64,000 nt of DNA from Sipunculus nudus (GCA_026874595.1 CM049319.1:21563601-21627600), one strand, 5' to 3'. Positions 32,201 through 44,953 are shown, counted from the stretch's first letter. The notes: generated by a model from the letters alone, not told the origin. Numbers and translations: made by a program.

Positions 32201-33385
32201 CTTGATAAAGTGGTTAATTGGGTACATTATTAGGGTCTTCATAAACTACCAGATGCGTATGTTGTTCGGCACAACTCATGTAGACGATGAAGAGGATGAG
32301 GTTTCATGTGCTGAGCAAATGCCTTCTTTAGGGCTGCACAAAGTGAACAAACTGACTGCCAGAATTTGGTCAACCAGTTGGAGAAATTTTCATTTCTGCT
32401 TCCAAAAGAAACCAATGGCATCGTTTGTCCATCAACTGGAGACGAGCTAAATTTCACAGCCTAATCAAGAGACGAAGCAGTATTGTTATCCATCATGACG
32501 GATCGCTTTGTGAATAATCCTTCGAAATCAATTTACGAACCAATTTTGATTCCAAAGGAATCTGGAAAAATCAAGAAACAGCGAAAATCTAAACGGAAAC
32601 AGGACGAGATGATCTCGAATTTTATCGTATTGCTCATGAATTTGCCCATTGTCGAATCAATTACAATGAAATTGCGTCATATGAACTCAGAGCCCTACCG
32701 AGAACTCTTGCGAATGAGTCCAAAGGATATCTGCGTCAAGGCCAGAAATCAACTTTGACGTCAATACTTCTGTCAAGACTGAAAGGTACTTATTTAAAGA
32801 TGAATCCTCATGATAAGCCTCATGCCGCTATCATTGATGCCATGTTTATGCTACCATCAATGGGACGTCAAACGAAAATGAAAACCTTTAAACACCTATA
32901 CAAAGCATTTTTGGTAAAAGTTAAGAATTGCTTAGGGGAGAGATGCCACAGAATTGAGCAGCGCGCTGAAAGGTTATCTCCAAATGATAATCAGTATATC
33001 CCCAAAGGGATGAATCTACCATCTAATGTGGACGTTTTATATACTGGTGAAAAAAATAAAGCACAACTGCAAAGAATTATTTCTATTATATATTAGAGAG
33101 CCACGATTACACAATGGGCGAGATTATTATAGCGGGAAGTAAACAGATGTAGAACGCTGCTTGTCTTCCGTCAGGGGTGCTCTAAATAATCTTGACCTTC
33201 ACATGAAGAGACAGACACGAGAATGTTTCTGAATGTTGTGCACATGAAGCGAGAAGAATACAATCCTGTTCTGGTGAGAAGTCGTGACACCAACTAGGTA
33301 ATCGTTGCACTAACACACATGGAGCAACTACCATCAGAGGTATGGATAATCCGGGGGACAGCTAAAAAGAATTGTTATAAACTGT
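32201..33385 (+). pseudogene. EADTR-family protein, C-terminal part (decayed)
   Basis: 32483-32756 encodes DRFVNNPSKSIYEP and a basic stretch (KIKKQRKSKRKQDE). 32758-33096 has HAAIIDAMFMLPSMGRQ, TFKHLYKAFLV and CHRIEQRAERL. 33200-33370 holds a weathered ETDTRMFLNVVHMKREEY and a RSRDTN-stop-VIVALTHM segment, equivalent to the EEADTR...H and SPDTDVAVL motifs that close this family. The spaced acidic residues resemble PIN/XPG-I-type nuclease motifs, but that is inference. The end near 33385 is followed 320 bases later by the inverted module X'. Confidence 0.6.
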
Positions 33386-33706
33386 AACTTGCTCCTTATT
33401 AATATCCCGGCATCAGTTACGAAGAAGCTTCAGCGTGCGTTCAACACTACAGCCAGGATTGTAATTAGAAAATGTAAACGAGATAGCATCTCAGATATCA
33501 TCAGCAACTCCACTGGCTGCCTGGGTCATACTCAGATGTGTTTATATGGTAGTGCTCCAAGTACGCTCCTTACACAGCGCTTTAACTATAGGCCTACTGC
33601 CTATATGGTAAGCGCTTTTTGTTATGCACTGGTATCCTGAATTGCTACACCAGAGGGGAGCGCTGTATTTTTGTCCAATCAGATGAGACCTTGTGCTGGA
33701 AGACAC

Positions 33707-34263
33707 GGCCAAGCGAGGAATACACAGAGCTAATCATGTTCATTTCATTTTGAGTGACAGCTCATCGTCCCGGTAACCTTCTGAACAGGCCACAGGCTCG
33801 AGAGAATTGCCGCAGACGTGGTTTGCTCTTAGAGCCTTGGGCACATAGGATGCCCGGCCGGTGAGCTGTAATTCAAACGAAACGTAACAACAAAGACTGC
33901 GTGCACACCTCGCTGGCTGGTTTCAGTTCTGCAGACAGCAGATACATGGCTACGCTAACACAGTCATACTGTCAGAATTGAATCGGTCGATGATGCGAGA
34001 ATGCAGCGGAAGCAATTAAAATTCGACCGTTAACTGTTTTCAAACGGCGCTTGAAGCGCAGCTATGGGCGGAGCCAGGATGCCTGTCGAGTGTTTGTTTA
34101 TTGGCATCTGGTTGGCTGCTTGTCACATCATACGCACGTGTTTTTCAGCGGACAACGAACCGCCATCTGGTGTCTTAATATATCATAAACGGTCAAAGCT
34201 GGCAGCGTGAAAATCAGTTGCTTCTTTAGAAGCGTCAGATTTCCGCTGCCTCGGGAGCGTATG
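33707..34263 (-). repeat. Inverted-repeat module X' (right copy) with a 240-bp insert
   Basis: The reverse complement matches 18389-18706. About 240 extra bases (33825-34065) interrupt it between GTGGTTT and GGGCGGAGCC. The insert contains CAGCTCACC, AAACGAAACG and CGCTGGCTGG, an inverted fragment of the module's own end, so X' can fold on itself. Confidence 0.85.
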
Positions 34264-35924
34264 CTCCAAGCTACCATGCTGAGCTTGCGCGGACATACTA
34301 GCCATCACGTAGTTTACGCTCTAGTGACCAGCATCTTCTGTGTCAATCAGCTGCTCATACGACAACATATGATGATCGTTTTTTTTCAGTGGCTACGCCA
34401 AAATTATGGAACGAGTAACCCTTAGAAATCCGCATGTGTGATAATTAAAACAGTTTCAAAGGACGAATGAAAATCTGATTCAGGCTGCATTTTTTAATTT
34501 ATAGTTTTGCTATAAACTATTCCTACATTTAGTTATATTTTTAATGGGGAACATCATGAACTTTTAGCTGCATTTATATCATATCCTACCATCATATTTT
34601 TTTTTTTTTATCTCAATACAAACAGTTGTTTTAGCTTTCTCAACGTTTTCTTAAATTTTTATCATTATATCTTTTATCTTCTCCTGTAATGGCGCCACTG
34701 AGCAGCACTCAGTGCTGGATATTGGCGAGGTATTAAACAACGTTGTGGCCGGATTTCAAAACACCTCCTTCTGTGAAGTGTACTAAACATAAGTGAATGG
34801 TATAGGGGACACAATTGGCACTTACTCGAGACCCAGTTCATCGGCATTGGACAACACTCGATCCTTCTTTGTATCTCTATACAGAGAATATTAACAACAA
34901 TGAAATCTGAATGCACTGACATGTATATGTATATTTATATTTTCTATCACACTTTACAGTAAAAAACGTCATCAATTGTTATTGCCTCTGTGTCACTTTC
35001 AGTTAAAACATATTCAAAAATTTTATAAAAACGGGACTTTTGGTATCATATATTCTAACGTTAGAACGTGGGACAGGTCTTGTTTATCGAAAGGTTGTAC
35101 ATTTTTGTATTTTTGACACATTATTTTCTTTTTAAAATAGGTTTCCTGCTTTAGATCAATAATGTTCATTACATAAATTTATGCTAGACTGCAAGATATC
35201 TTGAAGCGACGACGATAAACCGTCTTCGAGAACACCACCTGGCCAGAGGGTTGTCATTGCTGACCATACAGCCTACAGACGAGGCTCTAACAAATCATAT
35301 CTTTTGACAGCAAAACCAAACATACCGTCACCGACACAATATGGTTGGACTATCAGGCTGAATCATTACGAACCAATCTTTGTTAATTGTTTCATCAGTC
35401 TTCAAAATATGCTAAGATTTCAAGAATTGTTAATGTCAACATATTTGTGACCCAAAACGGTGTGGTTGTGTCCTTGCAAGTCGTATACGTTTGTTTTCTT
35501 GTGGATGGTATGGAAAATGTACCTGAGGCCCATTGCCACTATAGAGCGACCGGGGATTTCTGTTACCAGTCAGTCATTTGTTCAGGATATGTGTGTATTC
35601 AAGAAACAAAAAATTGTATTAATGCAAGTGACAGGTTTTTGTGGCCAAATGTAATAAATATGACATCATTTCTGAGACCCGAAACCCAGAATGTTCAAAT
35701 TTTTATTTAAAACCCTTTAACACTTGCTCAATTTTCGGGTCGCCCGCTGAACGATGTATATGTGTTTTTTTAATAGTTTGTATATAATTTTTGTAATAGT
35801 ATGTGTAAATTGTTGGATAAATAGAAAAAAAAATCTATGCACATGAAATTAATATTAAAACATGTAGAACAGCGAATATAAAAGGGAAAATCTATACAGC
35901 TTAACCCGGCCATGTTCCTGAGTT
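34264..35924. other. Non-coding stretch between X' and Y'
   Basis: No supported gene; AT-rich with an 11-base T run near 34600. This DNA has no counterpart between X and Y on the left side (only about 310 bases there), so it is either an insertion or unrelated flank. Confidence 0.4.
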
Positions 35925-36660
35925 CCGGTTATTATTTCAGCTCAGAAGTCCTTATATATGCGACAGGTGTAAAGCATATTTCGGTTGAAATTTCCGAGGT
36001 TTTCCGTGCCAAAATAAACTATTTTTTTTTAATTTTTCAACTGCATGAGCCCGACCATGCTTTTTTTGTTATTTTGAAACTTCATCAAGTCGATTTGGTT
36101 TGTCCTCCTCTCAGTTTAGACTCTTAGACACTTTGACGTTCCCTTCTCATTAATGACGTAGCATGAAAAACGTATCACGCTCCTTTGAAAACCCATTTGT
36201 CTTCAAGTTTTAAGGGTTACAGTTAATACATATGCACCAATCGATTTGTTCAAAAGCCTGCTTTCTTTTCGGCATGACACTATTGAGACAAGATGTTCAT
36301 TGTGGCCATAAGATAAACTGATAATTGTCGGTATTGGAATTTTGAAGCGTACTTGACGGCTATTAGTTCATATTATAATGCCGTCATTACTTGCCCGATG
36401 ACGTCATTACAAATATCGAACCCGCGTGTTAATTACCTACAATTTGACCTTTAAAACGAATGTCTACATTTTTGCTTTTAAAGTTATGTCTTTTATTGTC
36501 TTTCATGTGGTCTCCAAATATGCATTTGTTTCCATGGAAACTGAATCAGAAAACACCATGGCCATGGCCTATTCCTAGTACTACAGATCATAAGCTATTC
36601 AGCTATAAAGTGGGCGCTCTCGGTCACAAATTGTTTGCAACGGGAAGCTTGAATAAACGA
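35925..36660 (-). repeat. Inverted-repeat module Y' (right copy)
   Basis: The reverse complement of 19018-19740, with scattered substitutions and small gaps. A coding function is unlikely since neither copy keeps a shared frame. Confidence 0.85.
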
Positions 36661-36700
36661 CTTTTCTGCCTTTGGCCACCGTACTGTATATTTCTTCAAA

Positions 36701-36703
<3 letters not shown>

Positions 36704-36744
<41 letters not shown>
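36704..36744. repeat. (CA)n microsatellite
   Basis: An uninterrupted CA tract of about 40 bases. The Thr-His open frame across it is an artefact. 36745-37230 shows no gene. Confidence 0.95.
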
Positions 36745-36747
<3 letters not shown>

Positions 36748-37230
36748 ACCATCCATCCGGCAATATTAATTTCCTGCCCATTTTCCTTTTTGGATCGGAA
36801 GAAGAAAAAAAAATTTCACGCAAAATTCGTATACCTTATATACGCCTCACGTCTACTTCTTTATTTGATTCATTTAATTGCAAATTTGCCATTCTTTGAA
36901 GACTTTTTTAGTGGAGGGGGATTCCTGGAGAATCCTATAGCATAAGTGATCTTTACGTATATATCACGAACAACAGTCCGTGCGCAAAATATGCGACATT
37001 CTATCCCAGCTCATTAAAAACTTATTTATCGTATACAGAAACCTCGGTTTTCCACGGGTGCATCTACTTAATGATATAGCACACACTGGCTTGAGGGAAT
37101 AAAGAATGTTCCTTTATTCTTAATTGTAACTCATATTCATTACATATCCTATTGTAAACCTTCGTGATGCGAGATCAAGCTTTTTGTACTGCTGCTTCAT
37201 TTGTGGATACGGCGTCACGTGATTTCCGAA

Positions 37231-37771
37231 GATGGTTCATCACTGATAAAGTAACCCATTAATATATCAAGTTCTTTATCCATGAAGTAAACCATTGATT
37301 TATCAGGTTCATCGTCGATGACGTTTACCATTAATATATCGGATTCGTTGTCGATGACGTTAACCGTTAATAAATCAGATTCGTCGATGACGTAAATCTT
37401 TAATATATCAGGTTCATCATCGATAGCATAAACCGTTAGTAGATCAGGTTCATCATCGATGACGTAAACAACTTACATATCAGGTTCATATCAGATTCAT
37501 CATATATGACATAAACTCTTAATATATCAGGTTCATCATCGATGACGTAAACCGTTAATATATCAGATTAATCATCGATGGCATTAACCATTAATATATC
37601 AGGTTCATCATCGATGAAGTAAACCATTAACATATCAGGTTCATCATCGATGAAGTAAACCATTAACATATCAGATTCATCATCGATGGCGTTAACCATT
37701 AATATATCAGGTTCATCATCGATGACGTATATCACTTGTATATCAGGTTCATCATCGATGAAGTAAACTAT
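37231..37771. repeat. 36-bp minisatellite, about 15 copies
   Basis: Units read GATGACGTAAACCGTTAATA then TATCAGGTTCATCATC, with substitutions and occasional partial units. Most units carry a TGACGTAA- or TGAAGTAA-like core and the ATCGATG palindrome at the unit junction. There is no coding frame through the array and no spacer diversity. Confidence 0.93.
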
Positions 37772-39505
37772 AAATAGACCTCAGCATTTCCTTATAACTT
37801 GGTCAGACTTAAGATATAAGAACCGAATAACTGGGACAAGCAACCCTGTGCTATTGACCCCCAACTGCCCGTTGCTCCCTTCGCCATGCAGTGCAAGTAG
37901 TTTACAATCAATACTACATTTGGGATTTTGTGTGCAAAGAGGATTATCCTGCATTCCAACTCCCAGTTATAGTGGAGCTAGCTGGAGAAATAGCGTAACT
38001 TCACCTTTTGTATAAAGGAGAGGAAGCCCATAAGAAAAAGGGATAATAAATGAGAAATAAATATTCTTTAGTTCATCTTACTTTTTGTATACAAAACTAC
38101 CTTAATTATTCGTTCACCAATGTTGGGCTAATATTCCACGTGTTCCATTAAATTATCATTTTATAATCGCTGGTAGTTTAAGCTCTTTTCTCTGGAAATG
38201 AGCGCGGTCAAACATGAGCCTTATCATGCATGGCTACTGGCTTCTTCTCGGACGATACGGGTCCAATCCGCACCAGACCGTCTCCGCCCAGAGATTCCCG
38301 TCTTGAGACTGCCTTCAAAATAATTTTAATGACTTGTTTCCGTGAACTTATAAAATCTTGACTGAATCATTCCTGCTAGACATTTTAAAAATGTTCATGT
38401 GGCACTATCTATTCTATAGACTACTTGTGCCGCAAGTCATATATTGGATGTATAGGAGGAGTATTACTAAATAAAAGAACAACACCGAAAAGTAAAATTC
38501 ATCAATTCTGAATCAATTTACTCTGGCTGAGGCATTGGATCAAAACTGAAATTTCTTCTAGGGTGAATACATAAAGATCAAACCTTTGCAAAAAACGCAA
38601 TCCAGATAGAACATGAATTATCGTGATAGCGCCCCTTTATACAGTTTAATAAAAAACCTTGATACAAGACGTTGACACTCAACTTCTCTATACCCTTGCC
38701 TCTTAAATAGCCGATTTTTGTCTTCTTTAGTCAGCATAGGGTTGACGTGCGCCAGTTTGCCCTTTACTATTAGAATTGCTTTTTAGACTGCAACCAATAA
38801 CCAATTAACTCCTTTAAACATCGTATGAATAAAATATGAAGCAAGGCTGAAGTTATTAATAAATATTCATATCCCATCTGTTAATTCTTGTCCATAAGGC
38901 AGAAATTGAACCAAAATCTATATATCATTCATATTTTAATATATTGTGTTTCTGATATATAAATACTATTTTCTGAATAGTTTATGGAAAATTAAATTGT
39001 CTCTGCTAAATAAAAAAATATATATCCCCTGATTCACATTACAATTGTATCATTTTCCCTGATGTTATCACTTTTTAGCATATTTTGCAGTTCTGCAAAC
39101 TATGCCTTGTTGATACACTTTTAACATAGAGAAAAAAAAAATTAAATTATTCAACACCTAGGTGTGACTCGTGGAGTCAAGACTTGCGCCTCGTAGAAGC
39201 AGGACACCAGTGCCTCAGCTAGCAGCTGCTGGGGAAATGTAAGGTCAGTGGGACGGGCCTCCTGAAAAATGTCATTTCTCGCACAGCAGGAGGCCCAAAG
39301 AATAGGCATAGCAATCGATAGGTCATAGATCTGCAAAAGCTCTACCAGCTGGCTGCACATGTGGAGGGGCAGCCAGGAGATGTGGAGTCCGATCATGACG
39401 GTCTCATTTACTTTTCAAAGCTTCACTCAGGTGTCCAAGTTTAATAAATGGCTGCTGAAGAATATATCATGATAATGATTAATACTGAATTTAAAAATAA
39501 AATGC
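37772..39505. other. Non-coding stretch with one unrecognised minus-strand frame
   Basis: The only protein-like piece is 39151-39396 on the minus strand (81 codons; reads SQLVELLQIYDLSIAMPILW with later LTFPQQLLAEALVSCF). It ends next to ACACCTAG|GTGTTG, which could be a donor. I do not recognise it and cannot see partner exons. Confidence 0.3.
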
Positions 39506-39519
39506 AAGTATTATGTCAT

Positions 39520-40672
39520 ATTGGTCTATTGTTGATGCAGTACCAAAGGATTGGATTGAAAGAGTAAAGTTGAAGGCTTCTGGGCAATTAGAAATTGTAA
39601 CTAAAGATGGATGTGATCTTATTCGAACAATTGGTGGAATATGCAACCTTTTAAAATTAGACTCAAGGACAGTGTACAAAGTTTTGATTAAACAAATATT
39701 AGTACCACCAACACAAGAAAACAATAGGGTTAAAACCACAAGTTTATGTCCAGAAGACTTGAAAAATGTTTATAATTTAATACATCAAACTGCCTTGGAT
39801 ATGTACAGCAGAGAGTTTCAATTTAAAGTGATACATAATTATTTAGCAGTTAACTATTGGTTACATAAATGTAAATTGTCCGATACTCCACGCTGTTCAT
39901 ATTGTCATACTGAATATGAGACTATAACACATTTATTTTTAGAATGTTTTGTTTCAAAGAACCTATATTTTAAAATACAATCGTGGTTAGAATCATTAGG
40001 TATTACACTGCCGTGTATAAGTAGGAAAACAGTTTTATTAGGAGTTCTACCAGGGACAGAAAATTGTTTAATCAATCAGATTATATTGACAAATAAACTT
40101 ACTCTGTATTTTAATAGAAAAGAACATGAAGTCGACCTTTTTGCAGATTTTGTTCGTAGAATAATATCTGTACAAAACACTGAGTATACTATTGCACAAA
40201 GTAAAGATAAAATGTCCTTACATGTAAAGAAATGGAACATAATGTTACCTCATTTGCACTAATTAGTCATTAACTTGAAACTAATGTAATAAATATATGT
40301 GTATATGTGTATGAGCGTCCATGTGTATATAGAAGTGTGTGTATTCATATGCATATGTAGATGCTTAGAGGTGCTCATACACCAGTTTAGATCTGAAGCA
40401 CCTTGATGTAAACACTATTTTTTACATAGATAAATACAGATCCCTATGGATCCATGTCAAAAAAGTATTATATATTATGCATAGTTAAAAGACTTTGTAT
40501 TCCACGGAACACTATCAATATTTTCTAGCATGTGTTTTTTTGTAACTGTAACTTGTGCGTAATATGTATTGTGGTGTGAATTGTATAGTGTCAGCTCAAT
40601 GTTCAATTATGTTTGCTTGTGTATTTCATTGTTTATGTGATGTAATGTAATTTGTCATGTCATGAAAAAAAA
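39520..40672 (+). mobile_element. 5'-truncated LINE (L1/Tx1-like 3' end) with target-site duplications
   Basis: The insert is flanked by AAGTATTATGTCAT at 39506-39519 and 40673-40686, and ends in a poly(A) of about 10 bases. It encodes the last roughly 245 residues of a reverse-transcriptase protein, uninterrupted to a stop at 40262. These include FKVIHNYLAVNYWLHKCKL and the zinc-like CSYCHTE...HLFLEC (C-x2-C...H-x4-C) typical of the zf-RVT end of L1/Tx1-type LINEs. The remaining 410 bases are 3' UTR with AATAAATAT. The apparent start ATG (39513) lies inside the target-site duplication and is not the element's own. Confidence 0.88.
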
Positions 40673-40686
40673 AAGTATTATGTCAT

Positions 40687-43023
40687 TTATGTAGTGCCAT
40701 TTATGATCCATATTAGAACTTATTTGTTTGTATATATCAATAAATACTTCTTTAAATAGTGCATATATAGAACACTACATTTGCTGGTGAAGTCATGAAT
40801 GTGAGAAGGCAACTACATTAACAAACTGTTTAAAATATAAAATTGCAACATTTGCAAAAAGAGGTCTGTTGTGCAATATCTGTTTCTATCTATGCTGTTG
40901 GTCATTTACATGCAGTATATGTAACTTAAAATATTTCAGCCGATGGAAAGGGCCTACCAGAGTCACTGACACGTATATGCACCAAGGTTTGCCCAAAGTG
41001 CGCTTTGATGTGTATGGGGAAGGTCAGATTCAGAAAAAAAAACTGAACATTGAGAAGACACTGTAAGCATATGATATTAGTTTTATTACTTAAATTCATA
41101 ATGATGTTATGAACAGAATACAGAAGGCGTTAGTCAAAACAAATGCATATATACATGTAAGGTTAATCACCTTGAAATTTAAAATACTATACTTTATGCA
41201 TCCTTTATTGTAACATCCCTAACAAAAAACAGATGAAACTTAACTTGAAGAAATCGAGATTATATTTCAAGTACTTCTGAAATGATACTCAACTTGAGTG
41301 TAGTTGAGAAAATGAATATCAGATGCTATACATACAACAAAATGAATTTTGGCTGCCATTACTTGCCGTTTCAGTAGACATGTTGCATTGTACAAATTTG
41401 TTTATTCCACTTAAAACATTTAAATTGCATCGTAGGCCTATTCTACAATCCTGCGCGCTCATCGAGTTTCATTCATGTGATTTTATGGCGGGAAATAGCC
41501 CATTAGCAACGGTTTTAGTGATTACAAATGGGATATCATAAGCAGATGATTGGTCCGATCTTTTGATTGTTGCGAGGATTTGTTCTTCAGGAGTTTTCCA
41601 AACTATCATGTGAGCCGGAAACTTCTAAACACGTGGGTTACGCACAGGAGGTAACCACCATGCCATGAGTAAAACCTTGTTATTGTTGCATGCATGCCAC
41701 AAGTTAAGTAGATCTATTTAAAAATGCCGGCGTTTTTGCATTATGCCCAACTGTTTATTAAACTTTTGTGTAGAAAAATGGGAATTCCGGTTTGCGCTAG
41801 AGGCCTTTTTCCTAATATCCTTAATATAATAATAAGAAGCGATTCCGTTTGACAGCAGCTACCGTTGTATTGAACTTGCAAAGCGCCCTCCGGTTCCTGA
41901 CCAGTGCTGTAAACACATGTTCTCTCGAGCGGATTACTCACGCCAGATCTAGTCTATAATTAAATGTATTTAATTAAGCATATGGTTAATTATTTATCCG
42001 TTTCTTTAGATGGATTAAAATGGAAGAAAACAAACAAAAAAAGATCGTTTCTCAAATAATGTACAAAATCAAGCATGAAATAACTGTTTGGAAATTCTCT
42101 AAATGTGACTAAAAAGTGAGGGGGGATAATTTATGTGTTGTTCCTTTCCTGGGACATGTCCCCCTGTCCCCCACCTTTCGACGCCAATGGAAGAAACCGG
42201 TTTAAATATACTTAGTCACAATATGGCATGATTAAATGAACTGCATTAAAAGAAAAATTATTTTGCGTTACCTGACCATCAAGTGACGAGTATAAATCAC
42301 GGTGTTTTGAAGCGAGCAGACCAACACGCGTAAACAACCTGACATGTGGCTTTGTTGTTGGTTCGCGCGGTGTATTGTTGGAGGATGATGTAAGGGTTTG
42401 TGCCATGCCTCCATGAGCGTAGCGCAAGGCAGGCGGGGAACCATGCTAACAAATCGATCAAAACAAGCTGTGGAACCTTCTGATTGTCCATGTTACACAG
42501 AATATCTGATTGTACGTTGAAAGTGCTGTTTCGGTCGAGTGCCCCAGTCGATAGGCAGACTGACATTTTGGTAGATCAAAACTACCGTTCATATGTTGAC
42601 AGATTTGATACTCGTTCCGTAAATTTCAAGACATATTGCAGTTTGAGAAACGGCTGGTAGTTCTTCAGGGTCAAAACAAGTCAAGCTTTCTTAAAGGCCT
42701 GCTTCCATGCCAAAATTAAAATGAAATACGACTGAAGGTATATTCATTCAAATGTTTATGTATGAAATATGGTAAAATAAAATCCAGCTTTGACGACCTT
42801 ACCGTTAAAATTGATATCAAAAGATCCCTTATCAACCCGACTGAGGGGCCCCTGGCCAAACAGCAGCATCATGGAAAAGGCGTTTGTGACGTCACATCCA
42901 GAACACGCCGGGGCGTGTACAGTGAATCAAGCAGGCCTTCCACCAAAAAGATTACGTTTTGACGTCATTGTACCCTGAATCCCTGAGTTCACGCTAACCC
43001 TGGCGTGAAAATGGCTCCTTTGG
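40687..43023. other. Non-coding stretch
   Basis: No gene is recognised. A consensus TGACGTCA occurs at about 42888 in GC-rich surroundings. Open frames at 42.2-42.6 kb show no family features. Confidence 0.4.
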
Positions 43024-43254
43024 CGATTTTCACGCATTTACGCACATACACATATATATACGCTGAAGGACACATGGAAACACCCCAGTCACAAAATCAT
43101 ACCAGCGATTTTTCACGCATATACACTTATACGCGCACATGGAAACGCTGCTATATACGCTGACGGACACATGGAAACACCCCAGTCACAAAATCATATC
43201 AGCAATTTTTCACGAATATACGCATTTATGCGCATATGGAAACGCTGCTTAACT
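43024..43254. repeat. 97-bp tandem repeat, about 2.3 copies
   Basis: The phrase GGACACATGGAAACACCCC occurs at 43068 and 43165. TTTTCACGCATWTACGC-type text and GCACATGGAAACGCTGCT recur at the same spacing. The repeat is imperfect. Confidence 0.85.
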
Positions 43255-43552
43255 ACTTTAATCCTAGGATCTGAGAAGGGGATTGATTCCCCATGCAGGT
43301 TTGGCCACTTACAGGGGAGAGCGGACGGGCTTTTTCTTTTTGCCATGTTCCTTGCCACTATTGACCCTATATTCCATACGTGTGTAGGCTGCTCACTAGA
43401 AAATGATCCTGTTTTTCATCTTTCTGATTATTATTTTAGAATCCCATCAATTGTATCTACAATTTTAATGCCTCTGCTGAGGCATTATCTCACCATTTTT
43501 TTTTTTTCAAATTTGAAGAAAGTAATAAATATGCCAAAATGCACCCTATACA

Positions 43553-43870
43553 ATGAAAACCGAAGATTCAAATACAGGGTATACTGTAACAAAGGCAACC
43601 ACTGGTGGCAGGTGGCATTTGGCGAAACATCTGAAAGTTTCTTGGAAAGTTTGGCAGAAAGTTAAAGCTTTCAAGCAAAATGGTCCAGTAGCCATTCAAA
43701 AACACAGATTCAAAGGGGCTATATCACAACATGATGCTCAGGTAGTGCAGCAGCTTTGGCCATTTCAACTGAAAAAAAGAGTAAAAAGGAAACAAGCAAC
43801 GCATCTGCTTGAATGTTCATACCTGTCAGAATTCAAGAAATTCACAGCTGCAAACAAATTGAAGATGTAG
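43553..43870 (+). CDS. Unrecognised 105-residue open frame
   Basis: A Lys/Gln-rich frame (for example VWQKVKAFKQNGPVAIQKHR, with a later VKRKQATHLLEC) ends at a stop 43868-43870. Composition is protein-like, but I recognise no family, signal peptide or splice sites. It may be a fragment of a mobile-element protein. 43871-44953 shows no gene. Confidence 0.2.
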   Translation: MKTEDSNTGYTVTKATTGGRWHLAKHLKVSWKVWQKVKAFKQNGPVAIQKHRFKGAISQHDAQVVQQLWPFQLKKRVKRKQATHLLECSYLSEFKKFTAANKLKM

Positions 43871-44953
43871 CTTTTCTAAAACAAAGTGCTAAGAGAGACA
43901 CGAAACTTTTTTTCACTACATGTCTCTTTCTGATCATATCTTAATTGAAATAAATATGATAATCTTAATTATAATGTTGCAGAGAATGATGCAAAGTACA
44001 AGAATGTGACGCATCAGTTTGATTAATGGCATCTGAGTAAAAATCTAAATAAAAACGTGGCACAAAACAAAATCCGGTTATCAAACATTCACAATATTCA
44101 TTATACAGTTATAAGTAAAATACAGGCCCAATTCTTTCATGGCTATTATGATTCCGTTATAGGTTATACATGTATCAAGACGATAATTTACCACGGTTAC
44201 AATGGTTTGCATAGGTTGACGGTCACTAAGTATTAAAGATAGTTATAAATCTTCTTAAGGTAAACGTATATTCATACAGCAACAGAGCAAATAAAGCGCA
44301 CTCGGTATTGACACTTATAGCCTAGTCTTGGAACTTGCTTTCTGCATGGCTATATTATCTGTGATATTTAAACACTGAAATATAACTAGCCACAAATATT
44401 CATACAGTTTGAACGCACTTGCCGATGATTTTTGAATATTTCAAATAGTATAGCTTGCAGTTTAATATCACATGTATCAGTATGCGTCTTTTTAATGCCA
44501 CTTTCCAAAATAACCAAGATGCATTTTTTTCCCATCCGGATATCACGGTTTAATTTTCGGTAAACTGAGTCCAACAGGAAGATTCAACACTGACATCATG
44601 AGGTCTGACTTATATTAACTGGGTTTATTAAAAATGTTGACGGGAAACATAAAGAGAGAAATGTTTTATATGAAAAATTGCTTTCCCGCTGGAAAATGGT
44701 TTTCATGAAAACCATAAAAAGCTTTCCTGTTAAAATTGCGGAGGGTTTTTGTGAAAACAAAAATAGTAATATATAGGTACTATATTAAATGAATAAGGTT
44801 AAGTTTAAAAGTCAGAGATTTTTCCGTGTTGACTGCTGGCAACCCTGTGTGTAAATCACAACTGATACATTGTAATAAGGATGGACAAGATGAAGTCTAA
44901 TTTAACATGTGATCATTACATACCTACATGATTTTGTTGATATGGTGATTAAA

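Noticed and set aside
35387-35710. 107-codon plus-strand frame
   Set aside because: Overlapping frames are equally open, there is no recognisable domain and no splice context.
36460-36945. 161-codon plus-strand frame
   Set aside because: It spans the inverted module Y' and a (CA)n tract translated as Thr-His, and is not shared by the Y copy.
37231-37771. Possible CRISPR-like array
   Set aside because: There are no unique spacers between repeats; units abut each other and the genome is eukaryotic. It is a plain minisatellite.
43171-43665. 164-codon plus-strand frame
   Set aside because: It starts within the 97-bp tandem repeat and overlaps another frame; there are no protein features.
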